From Gammaproteobacteria bacterium (GTDB taxonomy: Bacteria > Gemmatimonadota > Gemmatimonadetes > Longimicrobiales > Gaopeijiaceae), in NCBI GenBank assembly GCA_028820325.1, contig JAPPJO010000112.1, forward strand, positions 1 to 62,465: 62,465 nucleotides of DNA. The letters are read 5' to 3'. The position numbers were made by a program, and so were the translations under genes. Position 1 is the first letter of the stretch; the number at the start of each line of letters is the position of its first letter. The notes under the pieces were generated by a model that was not told where the DNA came from, made no database searches, and was given only the letters and a program-made list of their open reading frames with translations. Shown piece after piece: positions 54,702-62,465 of this stretch.

Positions 54702-55478
54702 TCAGTCCCGCTTCTTGCGCTCGAGGAATCTGCGCACCCCTTCCCGGCAGGTGTGCGTCAGGCGGGCGGCAACGTTGATCTGGGCAGCCCGCGCGATGCC
54801 ATCCTTGAAGCCCACACTGTCGAGGTCGTAGAGCAGCGTCTTGGAAAGGGCGACGGAGGAGGGAGCCCGCCGGGCCAGTTCCTTGGCGTAGGCCATGACC
54901 GATTCCTCGAAGTCGTTCGCGGAGATCACCCGGGTCGCGATTCCCCAAGCCAGGGCATCGGCTGCGGAGAAGCGTTCGCCGAGAGTCGCCAACTCGAACA
55001 CGCGTCCTTCCGGCACCTTGCGCCGGAGCACGGTCATCACCAGGGCGGGCACGAAGCCCAGGTGCACTTCCGGGTAGCCCAATTCCGCATCCTCGCGGAC
55101 AAGGACGACATCGCAGGCGGTTGCGAGGCCGCATCCGCCGCCGAGAGCCCGGCCGTGAACCGCCGCGACCAGCGGCTTGGTCAGGTCGCGCATCTGGACG
55201 AAGAGATCGCCCATTCGCAGCGCGTCGGCATGGATCTTCTCCGGTCCCATGCTGGTGATGCGGTCCATCTCCACCAGGTCTGCGCCGGCGCAGAAGTCGG
55301 GTCCGGCCCCCCTCAGAAGCACGACACGCACGGCCGAGTCGCTGCGCGCCTGAACGAGCGCCGCCTTCAGCGCCTGCACCGTGTGCGAGTCGAGCGCGTT
55401 GCGTTTGTGCGGGCGGTTGAGGGTCAGCGTCAACACCCGGTTCTCGACTCGGTGCAGCAACCGCTCTTCAGCGCTCAT
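54702..55478 (-). CDS. Enoyl-CoA hydratase family protein, LiuC/methylglutaconyl-CoA-hydratase-like
   Basis: 258-aa crotonase-fold enzyme. NRPHKRNALDSHTVQALKAAL and FCAGADLVEMDRI are typical. In HGRALGGGCGLATACD the first hydratase Glu is replaced by Gly117, while Glu137 remains in LGYPEVHLGFVPALV. This pattern occurs in LiuC-type methylglutaconyl-CoA hydratases, which fits the carboxyltransferase upstream. Its ATG overlaps the stop of the AtuA C-terminal-domain gene (ATGA). The likely role is one hydration step in leucine or isoprenoid acyl-CoA breakdown. Confidence 0.9.
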   Translation of the reverse strand: MSAEERLLHRVENRVLTLTLNRPHKRNALDSHTVQALKAALVQARSDSAVRVVLLRGAGPDFCAGADLVEMDRITSMGPEKIHADALRMGDLFVQMRDLTKPLVAAVHGRALGGGCGLATACDVVLVREDAELGYPEVHLGFVPALVMTVLRRKVPEGRVFELATLGERFSAADALAWGIATRVISANDFEESVMAYAKELARRAPSSVALSKTLLYDLDSVGFKDGIARAAQINVAARLTHTCREGVRRFLERKKRD

Positions 55479-55870
55479 CCGTGCGTGTCCTCCCCATTTG
55501 GGTCAGGCGACTGCGGGATCCTGCCCCGCCCCCGCACGCGTCCCGCGACCTCGTCCGGCACTTCCACATCCATGCGCAGCAGCGCAGTCGAAAACACCTT
55601 GCCCTGCGCGTCCATCATCAGCGACACGGTTCCCCCGCCGCCGAGCGCCCCGGGCAGCACGAAGTTGAGGGCGTGCAGGTTGGGAAGCTCGTAGCGCACC
55701 ACCTTCCCTTTGACCATGTCGCCGAAGTGCTCCTGTACCCGTCCGGCGGTCAGCGCCTGGACGAGCAGCGGATAGTGTTCGGGATCATAGGCGACCACAC
55801 CGATGTTGACCACATCGCCCTTGTCGCCCGAGCGCGCGTGCGCGAGTTCGACCAGTTTGACGGCCGCCAT
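55475..55870 (-). CDS. Stand-alone AtuA C-terminal (ferredoxin-like fold) domain protein
   Basis: 131-aa protein matching the C-terminal domain normally fused to AtuA/DUF1446. VKLVELAHARSGDKGDVVNIGVVAYDPEHYPLLVQALTAGRVQEHFGDMVKGKVVRYELPNLHALNFVLPGALGGGGTVSLMMDAQGK is characteristic. ATG at 55870 begins the conserved part. Here it is a separate gene 169 bases after the DUF1446 gene. It probably assembles with it as a split AtuA. AtuA is required for growth on acyclic terpenes such as citronellol, but its reaction is not established. Confidence 0.85.
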   Translation of the reverse strand: MAAVKLVELAHARSGDKGDVVNIGVVAYDPEHYPLLVQALTAGRVQEHFGDMVKGKVVRYELPNLHALNFVLPGALGGGGTVSLMMDAQGKVFSTALLRMDVEVPDEVAGRVRGRGRIPQSPDPNGEDTHG

Positions 55871-56039
55871 GGTCAGGGCCTCCCGGGGGCTTCGCGCCCG
55901 CTTGCTCCGGTCCGGCATGCGAGCGCCCCAGACAAGATTGCAGCCCCGGACGCGGAAGGGAAACGGTCAGCGGTCCTCTGGAGTCCGGGCCGCCATCGCC
56001 GTGGGACGAATCCCCCGTTGCATGCCCGGCGAGCGACGA

Positions 56040-57431
56040 TCATGCCTCGCGCGTCTCCACGCGTACGAAGGGCTCCACCGCGTCGCGCGGCACCAACGCG
56101 GGCCAGAAGGCGGCGACCTCGCGCACGCGCGGGCGCCCCTCCCCGAAGCCGGTGACGGAGGGCGGGCCGGTCAGCACCAGCGGGGCGACCTCGCGGGTGA
56201 AGCGCTCCACCGGGGCGCGCTCGCTGCCGCGCACGGCGACCCGCAACTGCACTTCGGGCAGATCCGGCGGCGGCGGGCCCGCCAGCGGCCCGTGCGTCGA
56301 ATCCCAACCCACGAGGTCGGTGCGCACCTCGTCGAAGCGGAGCCCCAGCCGGTCCAGGCGGGCCCGCAGGACGCGGGCGGCCGCGCGCGCCTTGGCGGCC
56401 GCATCCGGCCAGGCGTACACGAGCGTGCCGACCGCCCGCCACCCGCCCGCGTACACGATGGAAGCCTTGAGCCAGCCGGTGGGCGGGCGCCCACGCGCAC
56501 CCGTCACCCGCACTCGGTCCTTCCCCGCCCCGCTCAGGTGGACGGTGGTGAAGTCCGCGACCACGTCCGGGGTGGGATAGGCGGCCGGGTCGCCGATCTC
56601 GTACACGATCTGCTCGGTGACGGTGGCGGGGCTCACCCGCCCCCCCGACCCCTCGTGCTTGGTGACCACGAAGTCGCCGGAAGGCTCGGCCTCGATGATG
56701 GGGAAGCCGACCCGGTCGAGGTCGGGGATGCTCCACCACTCCGGCATGGCGTTCCCGCCGGTGCACTGGGCGCCGCATTCGTTGACGTGCCCCGCCACCA
56801 CCCCGGCGGCCAGACGGTCGTGGTCGTCCGCCGTCCACCCGAACTCGTGCAGCAGGGGCGCCAGCGTGAGCGCCGCGTCCACGCAGCGACCCGTAACCAC
56901 CACGTGGGCGCCCCGCCCCAGCGCCTGAGCGATCGGGAAGGCGCCCAGGTAGACGTTCGCCCCCGTCACCCGCTCGCGGATGCCCGCCAGCGGCTCGCCG
57001 GTCTCAATGTTGCGCAACTCGTGGCCGGCGGCGAGCAGCTGGTCCAGCCGGGGCATGAGGTCGTCGCCGGTCACGATCCCCAGCCGCAGGCGGCCGCCCA
57101 CCCGCGCGCGCCGGGCCGCCCGCGCCACCTCGCCGGCGCATCCTCCGGGATTGACCCCGCCGGCGTTGGCGACCACCCGGATGCCGCGCTCCAGGCACGC
57201 CGGCAGGATGCGCTCCATCAGCGAGACGAAGTCGCGCGCGTATCCCGCCTCCGGGTCGCGGGCGCGCTGCTTGTGCAGAATCGACATGGTCACCTCGGCC
57301 AGGTAGTCCATGACCAGGTAGTCGATCGGTCCCTCTTCAACCTGCCGTACCGGCGCATCGAGGTCGTCGCCCCAGAATCCGCCGGCGCCCGCGACGCGCA
57401 CCGTGCGCGCGCCGCCACCTCTCTCCCTCAC
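56040..57431 (-). CDS. atuA: AtuA N-terminal (DUF1446) protein
   Basis: 463-aa protein of the acyclic terpene utilisation AtuA family. Landmarks: RVAGAGGFWGDDLDAPVRQVEEGPIDYLVMDYLAEVTMSILHKQR, IRVVANAGGVNPGGCA, VTGRCVDAALTLAPLLHEFGWTADDHDRLAAGVVAGHVNECGAQCTGGN and HEGSGGRVSPATVTEQIVYEIGDPAAYPTPDVVADFT. The start is GTG at 57431, overlapping the carboxyltransferase stop (GTGA). It lacks the usual C-terminal domain, encoded separately downstream. Such pairs accompany biotin-dependent acyl-CoA carboxylases, consistent with a shared branched acyl-CoA pathway. Confidence 0.88.
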   Translation of the reverse strand: MRERGGGARTVRVAGAGGFWGDDLDAPVRQVEEGPIDYLVMDYLAEVTMSILHKQRARDPEAGYARDFVSLMERILPACLERGIRVVANAGGVNPGGCAGEVARAARRARVGGRLRLGIVTGDDLMPRLDQLLAAGHELRNIETGEPLAGIRERVTGANVYLGAFPIAQALGRGAHVVVTGRCVDAALTLAPLLHEFGWTADDHDRLAAGVVAGHVNECGAQCTGGNAMPEWWSIPDLDRVGFPIIEAEPSGDFVVTKHEGSGGRVSPATVTEQIVYEIGDPAAYPTPDVVADFTTVHLSGAGKDRVRVTGARGRPPTGWLKASIVYAGGWRAVGTLVYAWPDAAAKARAAARVLRARLDRLGLRFDEVRTDLVGWDSTHGPLAGPPPPDLPEVQLRVAVRGSERAPVERFTREVAPLVLTGPPSVTGFGEGRPRVREVAAFWPALVPRDAVEPFVRVETREA

Positions 57432-59161
57432 GACACGCCCGGCGGCAGGTGGAACGCTCCCAGGTGCGGCCCCGGGTTGTTGAGCGCCGCCCGCAGCAGC
57501 AGCGCCAGTGCTCCGCGCAGTTCCTCGGGCAGCACGACTTCGTCGACGAAGCCGCGGGCGCCGGCGAAGCGGGCATCCAGCTGACGGTCGTAGTCCTCCC
57601 GCACCTCGTCCATGCGCGTGCGCAAGTCCTCGTCCGGCACTTCGCCGCGCTCGCGCAGCTCCTCGAGCTGCCGGCTGAAGAGCGCCATGACCGCGCTCTC
57701 GCCCTCCATCACCCCCATCCTCCCCGTCGGAAGGGAAAGGATGAAGTCCGGATCGAAGCCCTGGCCCGCCATCGCGTAGTAGCCCGCCCCGGAGGCGTGG
57801 TTGAGGGTCAGCACCAGCTTGGGCACCGTCGCGCTCGCCATCGCCTCCACGAAGTGCGCGCCCGCGCGGATGATGCCCGAGCGCTCCGCCTTCGGCCCCA
57901 CCATGAAGCCCGACACGTCCTGCACGAAGAGCAGCGGCCTGCGGCGGCGATTCATGGTCTCGATGAAGCCGGCGACCTTTTCCGCGCTTTTCGTATAGAC
58001 GATGCCTCCGAACCGGGGCGGCCCACCCTCCGCATCGCGCACCATTCCGCGCGCGTTGGCGATGACCGCGATCTGCATCCCGTCGATGGCGCCGGTTCCG
58101 CACATCATCTCCGGGGCGTATTCAGGCTGATACTCCACCAGCCCCGGCTCGTCCAGGATGCAGCGCAGCACCCCCGGCATGTCGTAGGGATGCCGGTGAT
58201 CGTCGGGGAGGAGCTCGTAGAGGTCCTCCGCGGGGCGGGCCGGGCCGATGCGGGCAGACGCGCGCCCGTGCCGCGATCCGGCGGAGCCGGTGGCGTCCGG
58301 GCGCAACGCCTGTCCGGACACGGCCCCGGAGCCGTCGCCGCGCGGCAGGGCTTCGATCAGCACGCGGATCTTCTCGATGCAGGCCGGATCGTCCTTCGCG
58401 AGGTAATGGGCGACCCCGCTGACCGACGTATGCATGCGCGCGCCCCCCAGTTCCTCCGCCTCGACCGTCTGCCCGATGGCGCCCTTGACGAGGTTGGGAC
58501 CCCCGAGCCCCATGAAGCTGGTGCCCTCGACCATGACGATCACGTCCGAGAGCGCGGGCAGGTAGGCGCCGCCCGCAATGCAGGGGCCCATGACCGCGGC
58601 GATCTGGGGGATGCCCAGGTAGCGGCGCATGAGCGAGTTGTAGTAGAAGATGCGCGCCGCCCCGTACTTCCCGGGGAAGACGCCTCCCTGGTACGGCAGG
58701 TTGACCCCCGCCGAGTCCACGAGATAGACGATGGGGATGCGGCAGCGCATGGCGATCTCCTGCGCGCGCAGGATCTTGGCGATGGTCTCGGGCCACCAGG
58801 CCCCCGCCTTGACGGTCGCGTCGTTGGCGACCACGACCACCTCGCGCCCATGGATCCGGCCCACGCCGGTGACCACCCCGGCGGCGGGCGCCCGCCCGTC
58901 GTAGAGGTCGTGCGCCACCAGCAGGCCGATCTCGACGAAGGTCTCGCCGGGGTCGAGCAGCGCGGCGACCCGTTCGCGGGCCGTCCACTTGCCCCGGGCG
59001 TGCTCGCGCTCGATCCGCTTCGTCCCGCCTCCCAGCCGCAGGCGCGCCCGCAGCTCCTCGAGCTCCTCGGCGAGCCGGCGCACCCGGGGGACGGCGGGGT
59101 CCCCCGCGGACGGGCGCCCGGCCTTCGCGGTACGAGTCGATCCCGCGCTGCGCGGGCTCAC
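57428..59161 (-). CDS. Acyl-CoA carboxylase carboxyltransferase beta subunit (methylcrotonoyl-CoA type)
   Basis: 577-aa carboxyltransferase of a biotin-dependent acyl-CoA carboxylase, MccB/LiuB/AtuC-like. [92 protein letters not shown] (first oxyanion hole), [14 protein letters not shown] (second) and [25 protein letters not shown] are conserved. A Ser/Gly/Arg-rich linker ([25 protein letters not shown]) interrupts the two crotonase-like halves. Start GTG at 59161 overlaps the B12-protein stop. The biotin carboxylase/carrier subunit is not in the window. Substrate (methylcrotonyl- or geranyl-CoA) undetermined. Confidence 0.9.
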   Translation of the reverse strand: MSPRSAGSTRTAKAGRPSAGDPAVPRVRRLAEELEELRARLRLGGGTKRIEREHARGKWTARERVAALLDPGETFVEIGLLVAHDLYDGRAPAAGVVTGVGRIHGREVVVVANDATVKAGAWWPETIAKILRAQEIAMRCRIPIVYLVDSAGVNLPYQGGVFPGKYGAARIFYYNSLMRRYLGIPQIAAVMGPCIAGGAYLPALSDVIVMVEGTSFMGLGGPNLVKGAIGQTVEAEELGGARMHTSVSGVAHYLAKDDPACIEKIRVLIEALPRGDGSGAVSGQALRPDATGSAGSRHGRASARIGPARPAEDLYELLPDDHRHPYDMPGVLRCILDEPGLVEYQPEYAPEMMCGTGAIDGMQIAVIANARGMVRDAEGGPPRFGGIVYTKSAEKVAGFIETMNRRRRPLLFVQDVSGFMVGPKAERSGIIRAGAHFVEAMASATVPKLVLTLNHASGAGYYAMAGQGFDPDFILSLPTGRMGVMEGESAVMALFSRQLEELRERGEVPDEDLRTRMDEVREDYDRQLDARFAGARGFVDEVVLPEELRGALALLLRAALNNPGPHLGAFHLPPGVS

Positions 59162-59580
59162 GTGGCTGCCCGCCCCGACGAAGCGAACCAGGTGCGGATG
59201 TAGGCGACCGCGTCCCCGGTGCGCGTGCCCGGCCCGAAGAGCCGGCCGATGCCCGCGGAGTGGAGCGCCTCCGCATCCTCGTCCGGGATGATGCCGCCCC
59301 CGGTCACCAGGACGTCGCCCAGCCCCGCCTCGTCGAGGAGTGCCTTCACCCGGGGCAGGAGGGTCATGTGGGCGCCCGAGAGAATCGACAGCGCCACCAC
59401 GTCCGCGTCCTCCTGCAGGGCGGCCTCGACGATGGCCTCCGGCGTCTGATGAAGACCGGTGTAGACCACCTCGAAGCCCGCGTCGCGGAAGGCGCTCACG
59501 ATGACGCGCGCCCCACGGTCGTGGCCGTCCAGTCCCGGTTTCGCCACCAGGACGCGAATCCTGCGGTGTGTCGTGATCAT
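59158..59580 (-). CDS. Cobalamin-binding domain protein (methylmalonyl-CoA mutase small-chain type)
   Basis: 140-aa B12-binding protein equivalent to the C-terminal domain of methylmalonyl-CoA mutase-type isomerases. [60 protein letters not shown] carries the DxHxxG motif with axial ligand His20, and [17 protein letters not shown] completes the fold. The catalytic mutase subunit is not adjacent, so it must be elsewhere. ATG overlaps the meaB stop (ATGA), and its own stop overlaps the carboxyltransferase start. Confidence 0.93.
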   Translation of the reverse strand: MITTHRRIRVLVAKPGLDGHDRGARVIVSAFRDAGFEVVYTGLHQTPEAIVEAALQEDADVVALSILSGAHMTLLPRVKALLDEAGLGDVLVTGGGIIPDEDAEALHSAGIGRLFGPGTRTGDAVAYIRTWFASSGRAAT

Positions 59581-60629
59581 GACTCCAGGTCCTGGGACAG
59601 GATACCTCCTCCGCCGAGCAGGCGTTGAGCCGCTTCGTACACCGTCTCCCGCCCGCCGGCCACCATCCGCGCCGCGTCCGCGAAGCCGCCGCCCCCCGCA
59701 ACCCGGCCCAGGTGTGCCTCCAGAGCGGCGCGCACTTCCGCCCGGATGCGCGCCTCCGCGCGGGCGATGCGGCGCGCCTCCAGCGCCCCCGATTCCGCGA
59801 GGCTGCGGCGGTGGTCCTCTATGGCGTCCGCCAACGCGATGATCCCTTCGCCCGCGGTGGCGACCGCAGTGAGCACGGGGGCGTTCCATCCACGCGCGTT
59901 GGCCTCCTCCGCGAGCACGTCGGCGCCGCGGGCCCCGCCACCCCGGCCGCGACCCAGCCCGACCGCATCGCGCAGCCGCCCCACGAGCGCGCGAGCCTCC
60001 GGGCGGTCGGCCTTGTTCACCACGAAGATGTCGGCCACCTCGGCAAGCCCGGCCTTCATGGCCTGCACTTCGTCGCCCGATTCGGGCGTGAGCACCACCA
60101 CCACGGTGTCGGCGGCTTCCGCCACCCCCAGCTCGGTCTGGCCGACCCCCACCGTCTCAAGCAGGATGCGGCCGAATCCGCTCCCCTCCATGAGGTCGAT
60201 CACGTCGTGCACCGCCTCGGCCAGGCCGCCGCCCGCCCCGCGCGTCGCCATCGAGCGGATGAAGACGCCCCGGTCGAGCCGGAGCGGCGCCATGCGCACG
60301 CGGTCTCCCAGCAGCGCGCCCCCTGAGTAGGGCGAAGTGGGATCCACCGCCACGATCGCCACCTCCTCGCGCGCGTCGCGCCAAACCCGGGCGAGCGCCG
60401 CCGCCAGGGTCGACTTCCCCGCCCCGGGCGGCCCGGTGATCCCCGTCCGGTGGGCCCGGCGGCCGTGCCCGGTCACCTGTGCCAGCAGTTCGCGGAAGCC
60501 CGGGCGGCGGTCCTCCACCACCGAAATGGCCCGCGCCAGCGCCGCCCGCTCACCCGCGCCGCACCCCTCAGCGAGCGAGCGCGCCATCTCGCGCTCCGGG
60601 GCTTGCGCCCGGCCCGCTACGGCTGCCAT
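59577..60629 (-). CDS. meaB: MeaB-type GTPase chaperone of B12-dependent mutase
   Basis: 350-aa P-loop GTPase (ArgK/YgfD family) that gates cofactor loading of methylmalonyl- or related acyl-CoA mutases. Walker A GPPGAGKS (66-73), [18 protein letters not shown] (switch region), [12 protein letters not shown] (base and Mg site) and VVNKAD (guanine specificity) are present. An insert of Gly/Arg ([14 protein letters not shown]) interrupts the C-terminal half. It overlaps the AarF gene by 13 bases and the B12-protein gene by four, so it is tightly coupled. Confidence 0.94.
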   Translation of the reverse strand: MAAVAGRAQAPEREMARSLAEGCGAGERAALARAISVVEDRRPGFRELLAQVTGHGRRAHRTGITGPPGAGKSTLAAALARVWRDAREEVAIVAVDPTSPYSGGALLGDRVRMAPLRLDRGVFIRSMATRGAGGGLAEAVHDVIDLMEGSGFGRILLETVGVGQTELGVAEAADTVVVVLTPESGDEVQAMKAGLAEVADIFVVNKADRPEARALVGRLRDAVGLGRGRGGGARGADVLAEEANARGWNAPVLTAVATAGEGIIALADAIEDHRRSLAESGALEARRIARAEARIRAEVRAALEAHLGRVAGGGGFADAARMVAGGRETVYEAAQRLLGGGGILSQDLES

Positions 60630-62287
60630 CGACGCGACCCCAGCCCGCGCGCGTGGCGCAACGGGTTGTCAAGCAGGTGCGCGGGGACCACCAGCACGAC
60701 CAGGAACAGCACCAGCGCGGCAAGCAGCCCGGCGGCCAGCACCCAGACGTTGTCGAGCGAGATGTAGATGATGGCGGAGATGATGGCGGTGGAGGCGGCG
60801 AAGATCGACAGCAGCAGCCGTCGGCCCAGCAGCGTGAGGGAGCGTTCGATGCCCTGGATGTCGCGCGGATGTACCCGCACCCGCAGGTTCTCGCGCTCGG
60901 CCCGCACCAGCAGCGCGCGCGCGGAACGCACCAGCCCGCTGGTCTCGGACCACACGTCCTTCGCGATGGCGACCGGTTCCCGGCCCGCGGTGCGCAGGAT
61001 CTCGCCCCGGTGCGCGCCCACCACCCTGCGGAAGACGGCGAAGGAGTCGAAGCGCGCGTCGTAGGCGGCTCCGATGCCCTCGAGCAGCACCAGCGTGCGG
61101 AACAGGTAGACGAGCTCGCGCGGGAGCATGAGGGGCCAGGTGTAGAAGGTGTCCAGCACCTCGCGCACGCTCTCCTGAACGCGCCGTCGGCCGGCCTGTC
61201 CGTCCTTGCGCGCTCCCTCCACCACCCGCACGATCTCCGCCGCCGCCTCGCGGATCTCCCCGCGCGACACCTCCGGGCCGATCATCCCCAGCCGGTACAT
61301 GGCGCCGATGGCGCCGTCGATGTCCTCCCGCACCACGGCCATCGAAAGGCCGAGCAGGCTCTGGCGGGTCCAGCGCGGCACCTCGATGACGGCGCCCCAG
61401 TCGAGCACCACGAGCGATCCGTCCTCCGCCACCAGCAGGTTCCCCGGATGAGGATCGGCGTGCAGGAAGCCGTCCATCATCATCATGCGCAGGTATACGG
61501 AGGACAGCCTTTCCATGAGCAGGCTCGCCGAAGGGCGTCCCCGGCGCACGCGGTCTCCCAGGCGATCGATGCGGATGCCCTCCATGTACTGCATCACCAT
61601 CACGTGCCGGGTGGTCATGTCGTCGAAGACGCGCGGCGCCCTGACGGCGCGGTCCCGGGCGAAGGCGCGCCGGAAGCGCCGGGTGTTCTCGGCTTCCACC
61701 CGCAGATCCATCTCCTCCCGCACCTTCACCGAGAATTCGCGGATCACGTTGGCCAGCGCCCGCATGTGATGGTTGGGAAACAGGACGTTCAGCCAGAAGA
61801 CGATCCGGAACGCGGTATCCACGTCCAGCGCGACCCGCTGCTCCACGCGCGGACGGAGGACCTTTACCGCCACGTCGCGTCCGTCGAGCCGGGCCCGGTG
61901 CACCTGTCCTAGGCTGGCCGCGGCGATGGGTTCGCGGTCGAAGCTCTCGAAGAGGTCCGGGAGCCTCGCGCCGAGCTCTTTCTCGATCACGCCCACGATC
62001 GCGTCCGGGGAAGCGGGCGGCACCTGGTCGCGGAGCGTGCCCACGGCGGTGAGATAGGGCTCGGGAAGGATGTCGGCGCGCGAGGCGAACATCTGCCCCA
62101 GCTTGATGAAGGCGGGTCCGAGGGCAGCGATGGTCCCGACCAGGCGGGCGGCGCGGCGCTCGTGGTGTCCCGGCCCTCGGCGCGCGGGGCGCCCGACCAC
62201 GATCCAGCGCCGGCGGTCGCGCAGGAACGCGATCAGGAACGGCAGCAGACGAAGCAGGACCCACGCAAACCGTGCGATGCGCCTCAT
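60617..62287 (-). CDS. AarF/UbiB (ABC1) family atypical kinase
   Basis: 556-aa membrane protein of the ABC1/UbiB family. GPAFIKLGQMFASRADILP carries the family's KxGQ motif (62-65), followed by AAASLGQVHRARL (Ala-rich nucleotide loop), VAVKVLRP (Lys), ADPHPGNLLV (catalytic/metal Asp-Asn) and VVLDWGAV. Two C-terminal helices (about residues 495-540, LLLSIFAASTAIISAIIYISLDNVWVLAAGLLAALVLFLVVLVV) anchor it. UbiB-like proteins aid ubiquinone or other lipid biosynthesis. ATG at 62287 starts the conserved protein, but no clear ribosome binding site precedes it. Its 3' end overlaps meaB, though a functional link is not evident. Confidence 0.92.
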   Translation of the reverse strand: MRRIARFAWVLLRLLPFLIAFLRDRRRWIVVGRPARRGPGHHERRAARLVGTIAALGPAFIKLGQMFASRADILPEPYLTAVGTLRDQVPPASPDAIVGVIEKELGARLPDLFESFDREPIAAASLGQVHRARLDGRDVAVKVLRPRVEQRVALDVDTAFRIVFWLNVLFPNHHMRALANVIREFSVKVREEMDLRVEAENTRRFRRAFARDRAVRAPRVFDDMTTRHVMVMQYMEGIRIDRLGDRVRRGRPSASLLMERLSSVYLRMMMMDGFLHADPHPGNLLVAEDGSLVVLDWGAVIEVPRWTRQSLLGLSMAVVREDIDGAIGAMYRLGMIGPEVSRGEIREAAAEIVRVVEGARKDGQAGRRRVQESVREVLDTFYTWPLMLPRELVYLFRTLVLLEGIGAAYDARFDSFAVFRRVVGAHRGEILRTAGREPVAIAKDVWSETSGLVRSARALLVRAERENLRVRVHPRDIQGIERSLTLLGRRLLLSIFAASTAIISAIIYISLDNVWVLAAGLLAALVLFLVVLVVPAHLLDNPLRHARGLGSRRWQP

Positions 62288-62465
62288 GGGTGAGTCGTAG
62301 CCTCTTCGTCGCGGCGTGAAAGGGACGGGATGCCGTTGGGGTCGCGCTCCCCCGCCACCGCGACGAGGGGACCGGCCCCGGGCGGAATCCCCGAACATGG
62401 AGACACCCGGTGCCGCAAAGCTGGCCGCAACCTGCCGGCTTCGTCTACCCCTGAGCGCGCGCGGG

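Overview
The window is about 62 kb of GC-rich bacterial chromosome carrying about 50 protein genes, one tRNA and no rRNA or CRISPR array. Several traits suggest a heterotrophic Gram-negative of the Gemmatimonadota type. These are an MlaD-type MCE protein with its permease and ATPase, a predicted outer-membrane barrel, many lipobox lipoproteins, sortilin/BNR-repeat and six-bladed beta-propeller secreted proteins, frequent GTG/TTG starts, and stacked acyl-CoA catabolism. The phylum is an inference from gene content; no marker was tested.

Layout. 1-920: no convincing gene; a G6C25 tract at the edge and a pair of IS-like terminal repeats. 921-5119: type III restriction-modification pair (mod, res). 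5436-8168: small secreted or lipoprotein genes, including a duplicated lipoprotein module whose upstream neighbour has decayed in both copies, and a hendecad coiled-coil membrane protein. 8296-10423 (minus): thioredoxin-like lipoprotein, fold-III PLP D-amino-acid enzyme and RidA, chained by 4-nt overlaps. 10607-13720: zinc peptidase/beta-propeller/barrel fusion. 13741-17265 (minus): tRNA-Leu(CAA), DUF374 acyltransferase, mlaE, mlaF, mlaD. 17377-21405 (minus): a giant lipoprotein with six Big_2 repeats and an M60 metallopeptidase domain. 21812-25402: VOC protein and aconitase. 25423-28634 (minus): nfeD, floA and a charged single-pass membrane protein. 28909-32199: BNR/VPS10-like secreted protein.

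32337-39695 is a tightly packed eight-gene plus-strand operon: enoyl-CoA hydratase, aldehyde dehydrogenase, thiolase, 3-hydroxyacyl-CoA dehydrogenase, second enoyl-CoA hydratase, DUF3311, sodium:solute symporter and chorismate mutase. It looks like uptake of an organic acid or aldehyde and its beta-oxidation. 39692-43208 (minus): acyl-CoA dehydrogenase behind a palindromic operator, then rng-rplU-rpmA. 43387-47522 (minus): two tandem propeller lipoproteins and recQ. 47762-54484: PQQ-type sugar dehydrogenase, amidohydrolase, DUF1028 protein, N-acyl-D-amino-acid deacylase and M20 peptidase. 54466-62287 (minus): a branched-chain or isoprenoid acyl-CoA module (AarF kinase, meaB, B12-binding protein, acyl-CoA carboxyltransferase, split atuA, LiuC-like hydratase).

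The most unusual observation is a chain of three six-codon mini-ORFs at 34596-34650. It is made by a 17-bp tandem repeat, and each mini-ORF overlaps the next start as ATGA or GTGA, linking the aldehyde dehydrogenase stop to the thiolase start. Also worth attention are the decayed lipoprotein module, the D-serine-dehydratase-like/RidA coupling, the TCAF-like M60 protein, the third nfeD-floA gene, the acyl-CoA dehydrogenase operator and the split AtuA cluster.
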